From: Ralstonia sp. UNC404CL21Col
GTDB lineage: Bacteria; Pseudomonadota; Gammaproteobacteria; Burkholderiales; Burkholderiaceae
Assembly: GCF_000620465.1 (NCBI RefSeq)
Contig: NZ_KK211140.1
Coordinates: 933,964 to 997,963, forward strand
DNA length: 64,000 nucleotides
Direction: 5' to 3'
The notes beneath the pieces are model-generated. The model did not search any database, was not told the origin of the DNA, and saw nothing but the letters and a program-made list of their open reading frames with translations. The position numbers were made by a program, and so were the translations under genes. Within the stretch, counting starts at the first letter, position 1, and each line of letters opens with the position of its first letter. Shown here in pieces: positions 8,677 through 18,680 of the stretch.

Positions 8677-9861
8677 ATGGCACGTGAAGTGGTGGTGGTC
8701 AGCGGCGTTCGTACCGCAATCGGGACGTTTGGCGGCAGCCTGAAGGATGTGGCGCCGTGCGAACTGGGCGCGCTCGTTGTGCGCGAGGCGCTGGCCCGCG
8801 CAGGCGTGAAGGGCGAGGAAGTCGGCCACGTGGTGTTTGGCCACGTGATCAACACCGAGCCGCGCGACATGTATCTCTCGCGCGTGGCCGCCGTGAACGG
8901 CGGGGTGTCGGCCGAAACGCCTGCATTCAACGTGAACCGCCTGTGCGGCTCGGGCCTGCAGGCCGTGGTGAGCGCCGCGCAAACCGTGCTGTTGGGCGAC
9001 GCCGATGTCGCCATTGCCGGCGGTGCGGAGAGCATGAGCCGTGCGCCGTACCTGGCGCCTGCTGCCCGCTGGGGTTCGCGCATGGGCGACGCTAAGATGG
9101 TCGACATGATGCTCGGCGCGCTGCACGACCCGTTCCACACGATCCACATGGGCGTCACCGCAGAAAACGTCGCCCGCGAATTCGGCATTAGTCGCGAGCA
9201 GCAAGACCAGACCGCGCTGGAATCGCATCAGCGCGCATCGCGCGCCATCCAGGCCGGCTACTTCAAGGATCAGATCGTTCCGGTGACGATCAAGTCGCGC
9301 AAGGGCGATATCCAGTTCGATACCGATGAGCATGTCCGCCACGATGCAACCATCGACGACATGACCAAGCTCAAGCCGGTTTTCACGAAAGAAAACGGTA
9401 CGGTCACGGCAGGCAACGCTTCAGGCCTCAACGATGCAGGCGCGGCGCTGGTGCTGATGGAGCGTTCGGTGGCCGAAAAGCGTGGCCTCAAGCCGCTGGC
9501 CCGGCTGGTGTCTTACGGCCATGCGGGGGTGGATCCGAAGATCATGGGCATCGGCCCGGTGCCGGCGACGCGCAAGGCGCTGGAGCGCGCAGGCCTGTCG
9601 GTCAACGATCTGGATGTGATCGAAGCCAACGAGGCGTTTGCCGCCCAGGCCTGCGCCGTGACGAAGGAACTCGGTCTGGACCCGGCCAAGGTCAACCCGA
9701 ACGGCTCGGGCATCTCGCTCGGCCACCCGATCGGCGCAACGGGTGCGCTTATCACGGTCAAGGCGCTGCACGAGCTGCAGCGCATCGGCGGTCGCTACGC
9801 GCTGGTGACCATGTGTATTGGTGGAGGACAGGGCATTGCGGCGGTGTTCGAACGCATCTGA
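8677..9861 (+). CDS. bktB: Beta-ketothiolase BktB (acetyl-CoA acyltransferase)
   Basis: This thiolase has broader chain-length use than PhaA and in C. necator makes beta-ketovaleryl-CoA for PHBV copolymer. The 394-residue length is the same as C. necator BktB and the sequence follows it closely. Catalytic residues are Cys90 (LCGSGLQA), His350 (GHPIGATG) and Cys380 (CIGGGQG). The ATG at 8677 has AGGAG six bases upstream; the ATG at 8659 lies before that ribosome site. It is monocistronic or leads the next small secreted-protein gene. Confidence 0.95.
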   Translation: MAREVVVVSGVRTAIGTFGGSLKDVAPCELGALVVREALARAGVKGEEVGHVVFGHVINTEPRDMYLSRVAAVNGGVSAETPAFNVNRLCGSGLQAVVSAAQTVLLGDADVAIAGGAESMSRAPYLAPAARWGSRMGDAKMVDMMLGALHDPFHTIHMGVTAENVAREFGISREQQDQTALESHQRASRAIQAGYFKDQIVPVTIKSRKGDIQFDTDEHVRHDATIDDMTKLKPVFTKENGTVTAGNASGLNDAGAALVLMERSVAEKRGLKPLARLVSYGHAGVDPKIMGIGPVPATRKALERAGLSVNDLDVIEANEAFAAQACAVTKELGLDPAKVNPNGSGISLGHPIGATGALITVKALHELQRIGGRYALVTMCIGGGQGIAAVFERI

Positions 9862-10579
9862 ACGCATTTTCTCGATTGAACGTCTGATTCGGCCAACCGG
9901 CGCGCTGTTTGCGCTGGTACTGGCCGCAGGCGTGGCGCCGGTGTCTGCGCAGACGCCGGCTGCCGACAACGGCTACGACGTGTCGACCGGCAGCACGAAC
10001 GTGCAGCCCGGCGACCTGGGCCTGAACCGCGCCATTGCCGATGGCGACAAGCGTCGCGCTCAGGCCAGGAAGGGCGACAACGGATTCTCGGCGCAGACCC
10101 CGCCGCTCCGTGTGCTGCAACCCCAGCCCGACTACGCAAAATATCCCGTCTATACCGGCGTGATCGGCGACATGCCGATCCGCATGCGTCTTGGCCGCAA
10201 GGCCGGTGAAATTGACAGCGTCCACGGCGAATACGTCCCGGGCAATGCGGCGGGCGTGCGTCTGGTGACCGGTGAATACGAAAACGGCGGCTTTCTCATG
10301 GAAGAGTCCGATGACGGTACGCACGTCACCGGCACGTGGGAGGGCGCCATCGACGGTCACGGCGTCGTGCGGGGCACGTGGACGGACGTCGCCCACGACG
10401 GCCATACGCTGCCGTTTGTGCTGCGGCCTGTCGCGGTGGTCGTGATTCCGCCGTACGATGCCGCAGCCAACAGCAATGCGGCGACGCCAGCCACGCCAAT
10501 GACGCCGCTGGTTCCGGCCGGGCCGGGTCAGATCGCGCCACCCCGCGGCAATCCAACACGATCAAGCGCGCATTGGTAA
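9818..10579 (+). CDS. Putative secreted protein, function unknown
   Basis: The frame overlaps the 3' end of bktB by 44 bases if the first TTG is used. A hydrophobic stretch followed by Ala-x-Ala (GALFALVLAAGVAPVSA) looks like a signal peptide with cleavage before Gln-Thr-Pro. That suggests a true start nearer 9870-9884, where no good ATG exists, so the 5' end is uncertain. The mature part is polar, with a beta-rich segment (GYDVSTGS, GEYVPGNAAG, EYENGGFLMEE) and a Pro/Ala-rich tail. No known domain was recognised. Confidence 0.55.
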   Translation: MVEDRALRRCSNASERIFSIERLIRPTGALFALVLAAGVAPVSAQTPAADNGYDVSTGSTNVQPGDLGLNRAIADGDKRRAQARKGDNGFSAQTPPLRVLQPQPDYAKYPVYTGVIGDMPIRMRLGRKAGEIDSVHGEYVPGNAAGVRLVTGEYENGGFLMEESDDGTHVTGTWEGAIDGHGVVRGTWTDVAHDGHTLPFVLRPVAVVVIPPYDAAANSNAATPATPMTPLVPAGPGQIAPPRGNPTRSSAHW

Positions 10580-10620
10580 GCCGCCCCAAATCGCTCATAC
10601 GCCATCAAACAGGAAACCAC

Positions 10621-11832
10621 GTGACCGACGACACCAAGCTCCCGCCGATGTTTCCCGCAACCCAGGTTGTGCATCCGGACCTGCATATCCCGCCGGGCTT
10701 CACGGCGTTCTCCCATGCGACGCATCGTGCGTCGACGGTGGTGTTCAAGAATCTCGCCGACATGCGCGCCTTCGGCAGCGGCAGCGTGGTGCACTGGCGC
10801 TATGGGCTGCATGCCACACCCACTTCCGACACACTGTGCCAGGCACTGGCGCAGATCGAGGGCGGCTCGCACACGCTGCTGCTCCCTTCAGGGCTGGCGG
10901 CGATTTCGCTGGTGTACTTCTCGCTGATCAAATCGGGCGACGACGTGCTGATTCCGGACAACGCCTATGGTCCGAACCGTGACCACGGCGAGTGGATGGC
11001 GCGCCAGTTTGGCATCACCGTGCGCTATTACGACCCGATGATCGGCGCCGGCATTGCCGACCTGATGCGCCACAACACCAAGCTCGTGTGGCTCGAAGCG
11101 CCCGGATCCGTCACGATGGAAGTGCCCGACTGCACGGCCATCGCCGAGGTGGCGCGCAAGGCCGGCGCCATCACCGCCATCGACAACACCTGGAGCGGCG
11201 GCGTGTACTACCAGCCGTTCGAGCACGGCATCGACATCTCCGTGCAGGCGCTGACCAAGTACCAATCAGGCGGCAGCGATGTGCTGATGGGCGCCGCCAT
11301 CACGAACGACGAAGCGCTGCACCACAAGCTGCTGGCCACGCGGATGCGCATGGGCTGGGGCGTTTCGGCGGACGACTGCTATTTCGTGCTGCGTGGCCTG
11401 CCGAGCCTGCCGACGCGCCTGGCCGCCCATGACGCGCATGCCCGCGAAGTGGCCGAATGGCTGGCGGACCGCCCTGAAGTCGTGCGCGTGCTGCACCCGG
11501 CCCTGCCCGATTGTCCGGGCCATGAAAACTGGAAGCGCGACTTTACCGGCGCGAGCGGGTTGTTCTCGATCGTGCTGCATGAGCGCTATTCGCAGGCGCA
11601 GATCGACGCCTTTATCGAAGGCCTGCGCTACTTTGCGATTGGCTTTTCGTGGGGCGGGGCGCACAGCCTGGCATTGCCGTACAACATCCCGTCGATGCGC
11701 ACAGCGACCGCTTGGCCTCCGGCCGATTGGGAGAACGCGGGCGGTTTTGTGCGGCTGTATATCGGGCTGGAAGATCCGCGCGATTTGATTGCGGATTTGA
11801 AGCAGGCGATGGAGACGCACCTGCGGGCTTGA
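10621..11832 (+). CDS. metC: Cystathionine beta-lyase
   Basis: This PLP enzyme cleaves cystathionine to homocysteine, pyruvate and ammonia in methionine synthesis. It has 403 residues of the Cys/Met metabolism fold. The Schiff-base lysine is Lys213 in the motif SVQALTKYQSGGSD. WLEAPGS, AIDNTW and the C-terminal FSWGGAHSL also fit MetC. The GTG at 10621 is preferred because CAGGAAA precedes it and the sequence before it is non-family; a Met nine codons later is an alternative. Confidence 0.9.
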   Translation: MTDDTKLPPMFPATQVVHPDLHIPPGFTAFSHATHRASTVVFKNLADMRAFGSGSVVHWRYGLHATPTSDTLCQALAQIEGGSHTLLLPSGLAAISLVYFSLIKSGDDVLIPDNAYGPNRDHGEWMARQFGITVRYYDPMIGAGIADLMRHNTKLVWLEAPGSVTMEVPDCTAIAEVARKAGAITAIDNTWSGGVYYQPFEHGIDISVQALTKYQSGGSDVLMGAAITNDEALHHKLLATRMRMGWGVSADDCYFVLRGLPSLPTRLAAHDAHAREVAEWLADRPEVVRVLHPALPDCPGHENWKRDFTGASGLFSIVLHERYSQAQIDAFIEGLRYFAIGFSWGGAHSLALPYNIPSMRTATAWPPADWENAGGFVRLYIGLEDPRDLIADLKQAMETHLRA

Positions 11833-11904
11833 CCTTTCAAACTTTGGAAGGCGGTGATGGCGGGGCGTGCGAGTTGATCGTGACCCCGTTTTCAATGGCC
11901 GTGA

Positions 11905-12966
11905 CTACAGCGTTTCAAGCAGGCGCGCAATGGCTTCCGGCGATGGCAACTGGTCTTGTAGCTCCTTCGGCAAGCTCTTGGTGATGGCGTAAGTCGCGAC
12001 ACCGATCGGTTTCCTTGCGTCGCGCAGCGCGTATTCGACGATGGTGCGCTTCTTTTCCTTGCACAGAATGATGCCGATGGACGGGTTCTCATCGTCCTGG
12101 CGAACCTGATCGTCGAGGGCGGCGAGGTAGAACTGCATCTTGCCGACGAACTCGGGCTCGAATTTGCCGATTTTCAGTTCGATGGCGACTAGGGAGCGCA
12201 AACGGCGGTGGAATAGAAGCAGGTCGATGAAATACTCGTCGCCGTCGACCTCAAGCCGGTATTGGCTGCCCAGGAAGGCGAACATGCCGCCCATTGCGCG
12301 CAGGAAGTCTTCGATGCGGATGATGAGTGCACGCTCCAGCTCCCGCTCACTGTGCCGGTCGCCGAGTTCGAGAAAATCGAAGGCGTATTCATCTCTGACC
12401 GCCAACTTGGCTTGCGCGCGCAGGGCGGGCGTCAGCGCTTTGTCGAAATTGGTCTGGCCCAGGAGCGATTTTTCGTAGCTCTGGTTATCGATCTGATGAG
12501 CCAGAACGTTTTTCGACCAGCCGAATTTGCGGGTCATGCGCAAGTAGAACTCGCGCTCTTGAGCGTCTTTTCAGCGCTCAAGAATGAGCAGGTTATGGCT
12601 CCAGCCAATTTCTCGCACCAGTGGTGCGAGTCTTGCCGCGTTGCAGTACGTTTCGAAGAAACCCTTCATCCGCCACAGGTTGGATGCGGAAAAGCCGCCC
12701 GTGCCGGGAAAGCTCGCCTGCAGGTCTGTGGCGAGGTGCTGCACGACAGCTTTGCCCCAACCCTCGGTTTGCTGCCGTGCCACGATCAATTGACCGATGT
12801 CCCAATACAGGCCTACCAGTTCTTTGTTGACTGCTCGCAGGGCAGCGTATTGCGCAGCCTGAATGCGGGCCCTGATCTCGGTCAGCAGCGCAGCGTAGTC
12901 TTGCGCGTCTACCGATTCTCGCACCATCGGTGCGAGTTTCCTGCTGGCAGGTTGGCGTGTCGCCAT
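11905..12966 (-). pseudogene. DUF1016 / YhcG-type PD-(D/E)XK nuclease gene with an in-frame TGA
   Basis: The N-terminal half (12966-12571, 131 residues) has the DUF1016 N-domain (LYWDIGQLIV, GFSASNLWRMK). The C-terminal half (from 12570) carries the nuclease core: IDLLLFHRR...AIELKIGKF, a PD-(D/E)XK pattern. Both halves are in the same frame. They are split only by TGA at codon 132, where relatives usually have Cys in an LERCKD-type motif. TGC or TGT to TGA is a single substitution. A restart at the TTG at 12543 would give a 212-residue nuclease-domain-only protein. The family occurs near restriction and other defence genes. It lies just downstream of serB. Confidence 0.85.
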
Positions 12967-12972
12967 CGCGGC

Positions 12973-13830
12973 TTATTGCTGCGGAAACAGATTCAACAAC
13001 CCATCCAGGCCGACAACGTTGAACGCCACGTCGGCCTGTGCCTGCACGATGGGCTTGGCGCGGAACGCGACCGACAGGCCCGCCACGCCCATCATCTTCA
13101 GGTCGTTCGAGCCGTCGCCCATGGCGATGGCGTTATGCGGCGACACGCCCAGTTCCTGGCAGAACGCCTTGAGCGTCTGCGCCTTTACATCCGCGTTGAC
13201 GATCTCGCCGAGTACGCAGCCGGTCAGCTTGCCGTCCACGATTTCCAGCGTGTTGGCGCGCGTGCGATCCAGCCCAAGGCGCTCCTGCAGGCGCGAGGTG
13301 AAGAATTCAAAGCCGCCCGACACCAGCAGTGTGCGAATGCCCAGTGCCTGCACGGCCCTGAGCATCTTTTCCGCGCCGAGGGAGAGCTGCAGGCGCTCGG
13401 CGTAGACCCGCTCCAGCACGCTTGCATCCAGGCCTTTGAGCAGTTCGACGCGGCGCGTCAGGCTCTCGTTGAAATCCTTGATCTCGCCGCGCATCGACGC
13501 TTCGGTGATGGCGGCTACTTGCGGCTTGAGCCCGCAGAAATCTGCGATTTCGTCGATGCACTCGATGGTGATCAGCGTCGAATCCATGTCCATCGCCAGC
13601 ACACGGAAATCGCCGAACGTCCATTCGTCGGGAATCCACGCGTAGTCCAACTTCAGGTTGGCGCAGATGGCATCAAGCTGGACGCGCAATTCGCTGGGCA
13701 GTTCGTGCACCCATTCGATGGCCGCGACGTTGGGCGCACGCATCTCATAGGTGGCGCTGCCGAACAGGCTGCGGATGGATTCAATGTCGCCGGTCGACAG
13801 CGACGACAGGCTTTGCAGAATGACGGGCAT
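12973..13830 (-). CDS. serB: Phosphoserine phosphatase
   Basis: This HAD-family enzyme does the last step of serine synthesis. It has 285 residues: an N-terminal ACT-like region (~70 residues), then HAD motif I AMDMDSTLI (DxDxT), motif II LLVSGGF and motif IV AMGDGSNDLKM. ECIDEIADF after motif I is the SerB signature. It is encoded leftward between argE and the DUF1016 remnant. Confidence 0.95.
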   Translation of the reverse strand: MPVILQSLSSLSTGDIESIRSLFGSATYEMRAPNVAAIEWVHELPSELRVQLDAICANLKLDYAWIPDEWTFGDFRVLAMDMDSTLITIECIDEIADFCGLKPQVAAITEASMRGEIKDFNESLTRRVELLKGLDASVLERVYAERLQLSLGAEKMLRAVQALGIRTLLVSGGFEFFTSRLQERLGLDRTRANTLEIVDGKLTGCVLGEIVNADVKAQTLKAFCQELGVSPHNAIAMGDGSNDLKMMGVAGLSVAFRAKPIVQAQADVAFNVVGLDGLLNLFPQQ

Positions 13831-13940
13831 GGAGTGACAGGAGCGGGTGCGGCAGTTCGGCGCCGGGGAAGCCCGCTATTGTAGCGAACGCCCCGGGCGG
13901 CATGCGCCCCACCAAAAGGTGAGGCGTTGCTGTGTAAGCG

Positions 13941-15134
13941 TTAGGCGGACGCGGTTTCGACCATCAGGCTGCGTGCCACCTTGGCGAGGAAGCGGTCGCA
14001 GGCGTCGAGCTGGGCCAGTTCGACGTATTCGTTGGCCTTGTGCGCCTGTTCGATGTTGCCCGGACCGCACAGCACGGCCGGAATGCCGGCGCGCTGGAAG
14101 AGGCCGGCTTCGGTGCCGTAGGCGACCTTGCGCTTGTCGTTATCTTCGGTCAGCACGCGCACAAGCTGCGTGATGGCCGCTTGCTCCGAGGCATCCAGCG
14201 ACGGCGCGGCGGCAATCTCGTCGAGTTCGATGCGGGCATCCGGGTGCTCGCGCTGCATGGCGGGCTCGATGGTTTCACGCACATAGCGCTCGACGCGCGC
14301 GCGGATGGCCGGCGCATCCACGCCCGGCAGGTTGCGGAATTCGAATACCAGCTCGCACAGCGCGGGGATCGTGTTCAGCGCAATCCCGCCGTTGATGAGA
14401 CCCGTCGATGCCGTGGTGAAGGGCACGTCAAACGCGTCGTCGAACGGGCCCTTGGCGCGGAATTCATCGGCAAGGTCACGTACGAAGCAGATGATGCGCG
14501 CGGCGTATTCGATGGCGTTCACACCCTGCGGCGTGAGCGACGAATGCGCGGCGCGGCCGTGCACGCGGCAGCGGTAGGCGTTGATGCCCTTGTGGGCAAC
14601 GATCGGGCGCATGGAGGTGGGCTCGCCGACGATGCAGCCGGCGGGCTTGATGCCGCGGGCGATCAGGTCTTCGATCATGCGTGGGGCGCCCACGCAGCCG
14701 ACTTCCTCGTCATACGACAGCGCGAAATGCACCGGCTCGCGCAGCTGGGCCTGCAGCAACGACGGCACCAGCGCCAGCGAGGAGGCGATGAAGCCCTTCA
14801 TGTCGCAGGTGCCGCGCCCGTACAGCTTGCCGTCGCGCACTTCCGGCGCAAACGGGTTGCTGTCCCATTTCTGGCCGTCCACCGGGACCACATCGGTATG
14901 GCCCGACAGCACGATGCCGCCTTGCACGCTGCCGTCCGCGGCCGGAATCGTGGCGAACAGGTTGGCCTTGTTGCCATCGTCGTTGTGCGACAGATGCGAT
15001 TCGACGCCGACGCCGCGCAGGTAGTCGCGCACGGTTTCGATCAGCGCCAGGTTGGAGCCGCGGCTCGTGGTGTCGAAGCTGACGAGCTTGGTTGTCCAGT
15101 CGAGGGTGGAGAACGGGGTGACGGCGGTGCTCAT
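13941..15134 (-). CDS. argE: Acetylornithine deacetylase (M20 metallopeptidase family)
   Basis: It hydrolyses N-acetylornithine to ornithine in arginine synthesis. The 397-residue protein carries the M20 metal-site motifs LSGHTDVVPVDGQ, GRGTCDMKGF and SYDEEVGCVGAP, followed by the dimerisation domain. The ATG at 15134 has AAGGAAA upstream; the frame runs open into the mfd 3' end but the extra codons do not match the family. It lies 37 bases downstream of mfd in the same direction and may share its transcript. Confidence 0.92.
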   Translation of the reverse strand: MSTAVTPFSTLDWTTKLVSFDTTSRGSNLALIETVRDYLRGVGVESHLSHNDDGNKANLFATIPAADGSVQGGIVLSGHTDVVPVDGQKWDSNPFAPEVRDGKLYGRGTCDMKGFIASSLALVPSLLQAQLREPVHFALSYDEEVGCVGAPRMIEDLIARGIKPAGCIVGEPTSMRPIVAHKGINAYRCRVHGRAAHSSLTPQGVNAIEYAARIICFVRDLADEFRAKGPFDDAFDVPFTTASTGLINGGIALNTIPALCELVFEFRNLPGVDAPAIRARVERYVRETIEPAMQREHPDARIELDEIAAAPSLDASEQAAITQLVRVLTEDNDKRKVAYGTEAGLFQRAGIPAVLCGPGNIEQAHKANEYVELAQLDACDRFLAKVARSLMVETASA

Positions 15135-15171
15135 GGTGGTTTCCTTGTTCTGATCGGCGGATGCTACCGGA

Positions 15172-18100
15172 TCACGCCAATTGCCGCATGGCATGGCGAA
15201 TCGTCTGCGTCAGCGCGGCGAATTCGGCCGGAATGTTCTCGATGCGCAAGCGATCCTGCCCCGCCAGCTTGATCTGCCGGTTCTTCTGTACGAGATCGAT
15301 GATCTTGATGGCGTCAACGGGCGGGTTCGGGATGAACTGCAGCGTGACGGCATTCGCGCCCGTGTCGATCTTGCGGATACCCAGCGGCGCGGCGGCAATG
15401 CGCAGCCGGTGCGTTTCGATGAGCGATTGCGCCTGCGGCGGCAGCTTGCCGAAACGGTCGATCAGTTCCTCCTGGATGTTGTCGATCGTTTCGCTGCTTT
15501 CGCAGTTGGCCAGGCGCTTGTACAGCGACAGGCGTTCCTGGACATCGCCGCAATAATCTTGCGGCAGCAGGGCGGGCGTGCCGAGGTTGATCTCTGTCGT
15601 GGCCGCGAGGGGCGCCATCAGGTCGGGTTCCTTGCCGGCCTTCAGCGACTTCACCGCCTGGTTGAGCATGTCGGTGTAGAGCTGGAAGCCGATCTCGGAA
15701 ATCTCGCCCGATTGCTTGTCGCCCAGCACTTCGCCGGCGCCGCGGATTTCCAGATCGTGCATCGCCAGGTAGAAGCCCGCCCCCAATTCTTCCATCTGCT
15801 GAATGGCTTCAAGGCGGCGCTGCGCCTGCTTGGTCAGACCGTCGACGTCGTGCACCAGCAAATACGCATAGGCCTGGTGGTGCGAGCGCCCGACGCGGCC
15901 GCGCAACTGGTGCAACTGCGCCAGGCCGAACTTGTCGGCGCGGTGGATCAGGATCGTGTTGGCGGTCGGCACGTCGATGCCGGTTTCGATGATCGTCGTG
16001 CACAGCAGGATGTTGGCGCGCTGCGCCACGAAATCGCGCATCACGCGCTCCAGCTCGCGCTCGTGCATCTGGCCGTGCGCCACGACCACGCGCGCTTCCG
16101 GAATCAGCTCTTCGAGCTTGGCGCGCTTGTTCTCGATGGTTTCGACCTCGTTGTGCAGGAAGTAGACCTGGCCGCCGCGTTTCAACTCGCGCAGGATGGC
16201 CTCGCGCAGCACGCCGTCTTCCTCGCGGCGCAGGAACGTCTTGATGGCCAGACGCTTTTGCGGCGCCGTGGCGATCACCGAGAAATCGCGCAGGCCTTCG
16301 AGCGCCATGCCCAGCGTGCGCGGGATCGGCGTGGCGGTGAGCGTGAGCACGTCCACCTCGGCGCGCAGCGTTTTGAGCGCTTCCTTCTGGCGCACGCCAA
16401 AGCGATGTTCTTCATCGATGATGACGAGCCCCAGACGGTCGAACTTCACGTCCGGCGAGAGCAGCTTGTGCGTACCGATCACGATGTCGATCGTGCCGGC
16501 GTTGATGGCTTCGATCGCGGCGTCGATCTCTTTCTTGTTCTTGAAACGCGAAATCTCGGCAATGCGCACCGGCCAGTCGGCAAAGCGGTCGACCAGCGTC
16601 TGGTAATGCTGTTCGGCCAGCAGCGTGGTCGGCGCAAGGATGGCCACCTGTTTGCCGCCCATCACCGCAACAAATGCGGCACGCAGCGCGACTTCCGTCT
16701 TGCCGAAGCCGACGTCGCCGCAGACGAGGCGGTCCATCGGCTTGCCCGACGTCATGTCGCCGATCACCGCTGCGATGGCGGCGGCTTGATCGGGTGTTTC
16801 TTCAAAGCCGAAGCTCTCGGCAAACGTGGCGTAGTCCTCCGGCGTGAGCGGGAACGCGAAGCCCTGGCGCAGCGCCCGTCGCGCGTACAGGTTCAGCAGT
16901 TCGGCGGCCGTATCGCGAATCTGCTGCGCCGCCTTGCGCTTGGCCTTTTCCCACTGGCCGGAGCCGAGCGAATGCAGCGGCGCGGTTTCCGGATCGGCGC
17001 CCGAATACCGCGAGATCACGTGCAGTTGATGCACCGGCACGTAAAGCTTGCTGCCCTTGTCGTAGTCGAGGTGCAGGAATTCTTCCTCGCCGTTGCCCAT
17101 GTCGATGGACACCAGCCCCTGGTAGCGCCCGATGCCGTGTTCGCTGTGGACCACGGGGTCGCCGATCTTCAGCTCGGCCAGATCGCGCACCATCGAATCG
17201 ACGGCGGTGGCCTGTTCCTGCTTGCGGCGACCGGCGCGGCGCACGGTTTGCGCGTACAGCTCGGTTTCGGTAATGAGCGCGATGCGTTCGTCGCCGAGGA
17301 TGAAACCCTGGTACAGCGGCGCCACGCCCAGCACGAACTTGGCATCGCCGCTCATCAGGTCGGCGAAGTCCGCGACGCTTTCAGGATGCAGACCGCTGGC
17401 GGCCAGCATTTGCGCAAGTGTCTCTCGGCGGCCTGCGGATTCGGCGCAGATCATCACGCGGCAATTGCTGCGCATCAGGAACGATTCCAGATTGACCAGC
17501 GGGTCTTCCGCGCGGCGGTTGACGGCCACGTTCGGCAACGGCAGCGAAAGCGGTGCATCGCCGGGCTCCGCGCGCAACACCAGACGTGCGTGCGGCTTGG
17601 CGGCGACGAAGAACGCCTCTTCGTCCAGATACAGCGCCGACGGCTGCAGCAGCGGCCGCTCGCGGTCGTGGCGCATGAAGTTGTAGCGCTGCGTGGTGTC
17701 GGCCCAGAAGCGGCGCACGGCGCCTTCGATGTCGCCAACGAAGGCAAGATGTGTGGCGCCCGGCAGGTAGTCGAACAGCGTCGCGGTCTCTTCAAAGAAC
17801 AGCGGCAGGTAATACTCGATGCCGGCGCTCGGTACGCCATTGCCGATGTCTTTATAGATAGGCGAGCGCGTCGGGTCACCCTCGAACACCTCGCGCCAGC
17901 GACCGCGGAAGGCCGTGCGCGAGGCCTCGTCCATCGGGAATTCGCGGCCCGGCAGCAGGCGGACTTCGTTGACCGGGTAGAGGCTGCGCTGCGTATCGGG
18001 GTCGAACGAGCGGATGGTCTCGATTTCGTCGCCAAACAGGTCAAGCCGATATGGCAGCGGCGAGCCCATCGGGAACAAGTCGATCAGGCCGCCGCGCACG

Positions 18101-18603
18101 GAGTATTCGCCTGGGCGCATCACGGCGCTGACGTGCTCGTAGCCGGCCAGCGTGAACTGCGCTTTGAGCGCCGCCTCGTCCAGCTTTTCGCCCTTTTTGA
18201 AGAAGAACGTGTAGGCCGCCAGGAACGATGGCGGCGCCACGCGTTGCAGCGCCGTGGAGGCCGGCACGAGGAGGATGTCGCACGCACCGTTCTGCAGGTC
18301 ATGCAGCGTCGCAAGCCGCTCGGAGATCAAATCCTGGTGCGGCGAGAAATTGTCGTATGGCAGCGTTTCCCAGTCCGGTAGCAGCTTCACGCGTGCCTGC
18401 GGGGCAAACCAGCGTAGCTCCTCCGCCAGGCGCTGAGCATCGACGGCATTGGCGCAGACCACCGCCAGCATCGGCACGGCGGCGCGATGCTGCTCGAGGT
18501 AGCGCGCCAGCAGCAGGGCATCTGCCGCCCCCTGCAGGCCGCTGAAGACGAAGCGCGAGCCCGGTTTGACGGCGGGCAGGGCGGAGAGCGAAAAATCGGA
18601 CAT
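15172..18603 (-). CDS. mfd: Transcription-repair coupling factor
   Basis: Mfd displaces RNA polymerase stalled at DNA damage and recruits UvrAB. At 1143 residues it is the usual length. In order: a UvrB-like damage-binding module; the RNAP-interacting CarD/RID domain (LKIGDPVVHSEHGIGRYQGL); RecG-like helicase motifs (Walker A GDVGFGKTEVA, DEEH in VIIDEEHRFG, TATPIPRTL); and the C-terminal TRCF domain. The ATG at 18603 is the family start; the 14 codons upstream are non-family. It is divergent from ispD. Confidence 0.97.
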   Translation of the reverse strand: MSDFSLSALPAVKPGSRFVFSGLQGAADALLLARYLEQHRAAVPMLAVVCANAVDAQRLAEELRWFAPQARVKLLPDWETLPYDNFSPHQDLISERLATLHDLQNGACDILLVPASTALQRVAPPSFLAAYTFFFKKGEKLDEAALKAQFTLAGYEHVSAVMRPGEYSVRGGLIDLFPMGSPLPYRLDLFGDEIETIRSFDPDTQRSLYPVNEVRLLPGREFPMDEASRTAFRGRWREVFEGDPTRSPIYKDIGNGVPSAGIEYYLPLFFEETATLFDYLPGATHLAFVGDIEGAVRRFWADTTQRYNFMRHDRERPLLQPSALYLDEEAFFVAAKPHARLVLRAEPGDAPLSLPLPNVAVNRRAEDPLVNLESFLMRSNCRVMICAESAGRRETLAQMLAASGLHPESVADFADLMSGDAKFVLGVAPLYQGFILGDERIALITETELYAQTVRRAGRRKQEQATAVDSMVRDLAELKIGDPVVHSEHGIGRYQGLVSIDMGNGEEEFLHLDYDKGSKLYVPVHQLHVISRYSGADPETAPLHSLGSGQWEKAKRKAAQQIRDTAAELLNLYARRALRQGFAFPLTPEDYATFAESFGFEETPDQAAAIAAVIGDMTSGKPMDRLVCGDVGFGKTEVALRAAFVAVMGGKQVAILAPTTLLAEQHYQTLVDRFADWPVRIAEISRFKNKKEIDAAIEAINAGTIDIVIGTHKLLSPDVKFDRLGLVIIDEEHRFGVRQKEALKTLRAEVDVLTLTATPIPRTLGMALEGLRDFSVIATAPQKRLAIKTFLRREEDGVLREAILRELKRGGQVYFLHNEVETIENKRAKLEELIPEARVVVAHGQMHERELERVMRDFVAQRANILLCTTIIETGIDVPTANTILIHRADKFGLAQLHQLRGRVGRSHHQAYAYLLVHDVDGLTKQAQRRLEAIQQMEELGAGFYLAMHDLEIRGAGEVLGDKQSGEISEIGFQLYTDMLNQAVKSLKAGKEPDLMAPLAATTEINLGTPALLPQDYCGDVQERLSLYKRLANCESSETIDNIQEELIDRFGKLPPQAQSLIETHRLRIAAAPLGIRKIDTGANAVTLQFIPNPPVDAIKIIDLVQKNRQIKLAGQDRLRIENIPAEFAALTQTIRHAMRQLA

Positions 18604-18642
18604 GAGGCGTGAGGTTGTGTGGGGCACGACTGCAAGACAAAG

Positions 18643-18680
18643 CACGACACCCCGCCGGCATGTGCAGGCGGGGTGTCGTG
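18643..18680. other. Strong GC-rich hairpin in the mfd-ispD divergent spacer
   Basis: Fourteen perfect base pairs (CACGACACCCCGCC at 18643-18656 with GGCGGGGTGTCGTG at 18667-18680) flank a 10-base loop. A TATAAT hexamer on the minus strand (18698-18693) would start an mfd transcript near 18686, putting the hairpin in the mfd leader. No T-run follows on either strand, so a simple terminator is unlikely. Confidence 0.6.

Noticed and set aside
15181-18381. Very long plus-strand open frame antisense to mfd (1066 codons)
   Set aside because: It mirrors the GC-rich codon bias of mfd; composition (Arg/His/Gln/Ala-rich, no domains) is that of an antisense shadow. Similar long shadows occur opposite rimO-bktB (6079-9342) and the RND permease (29532-32777).
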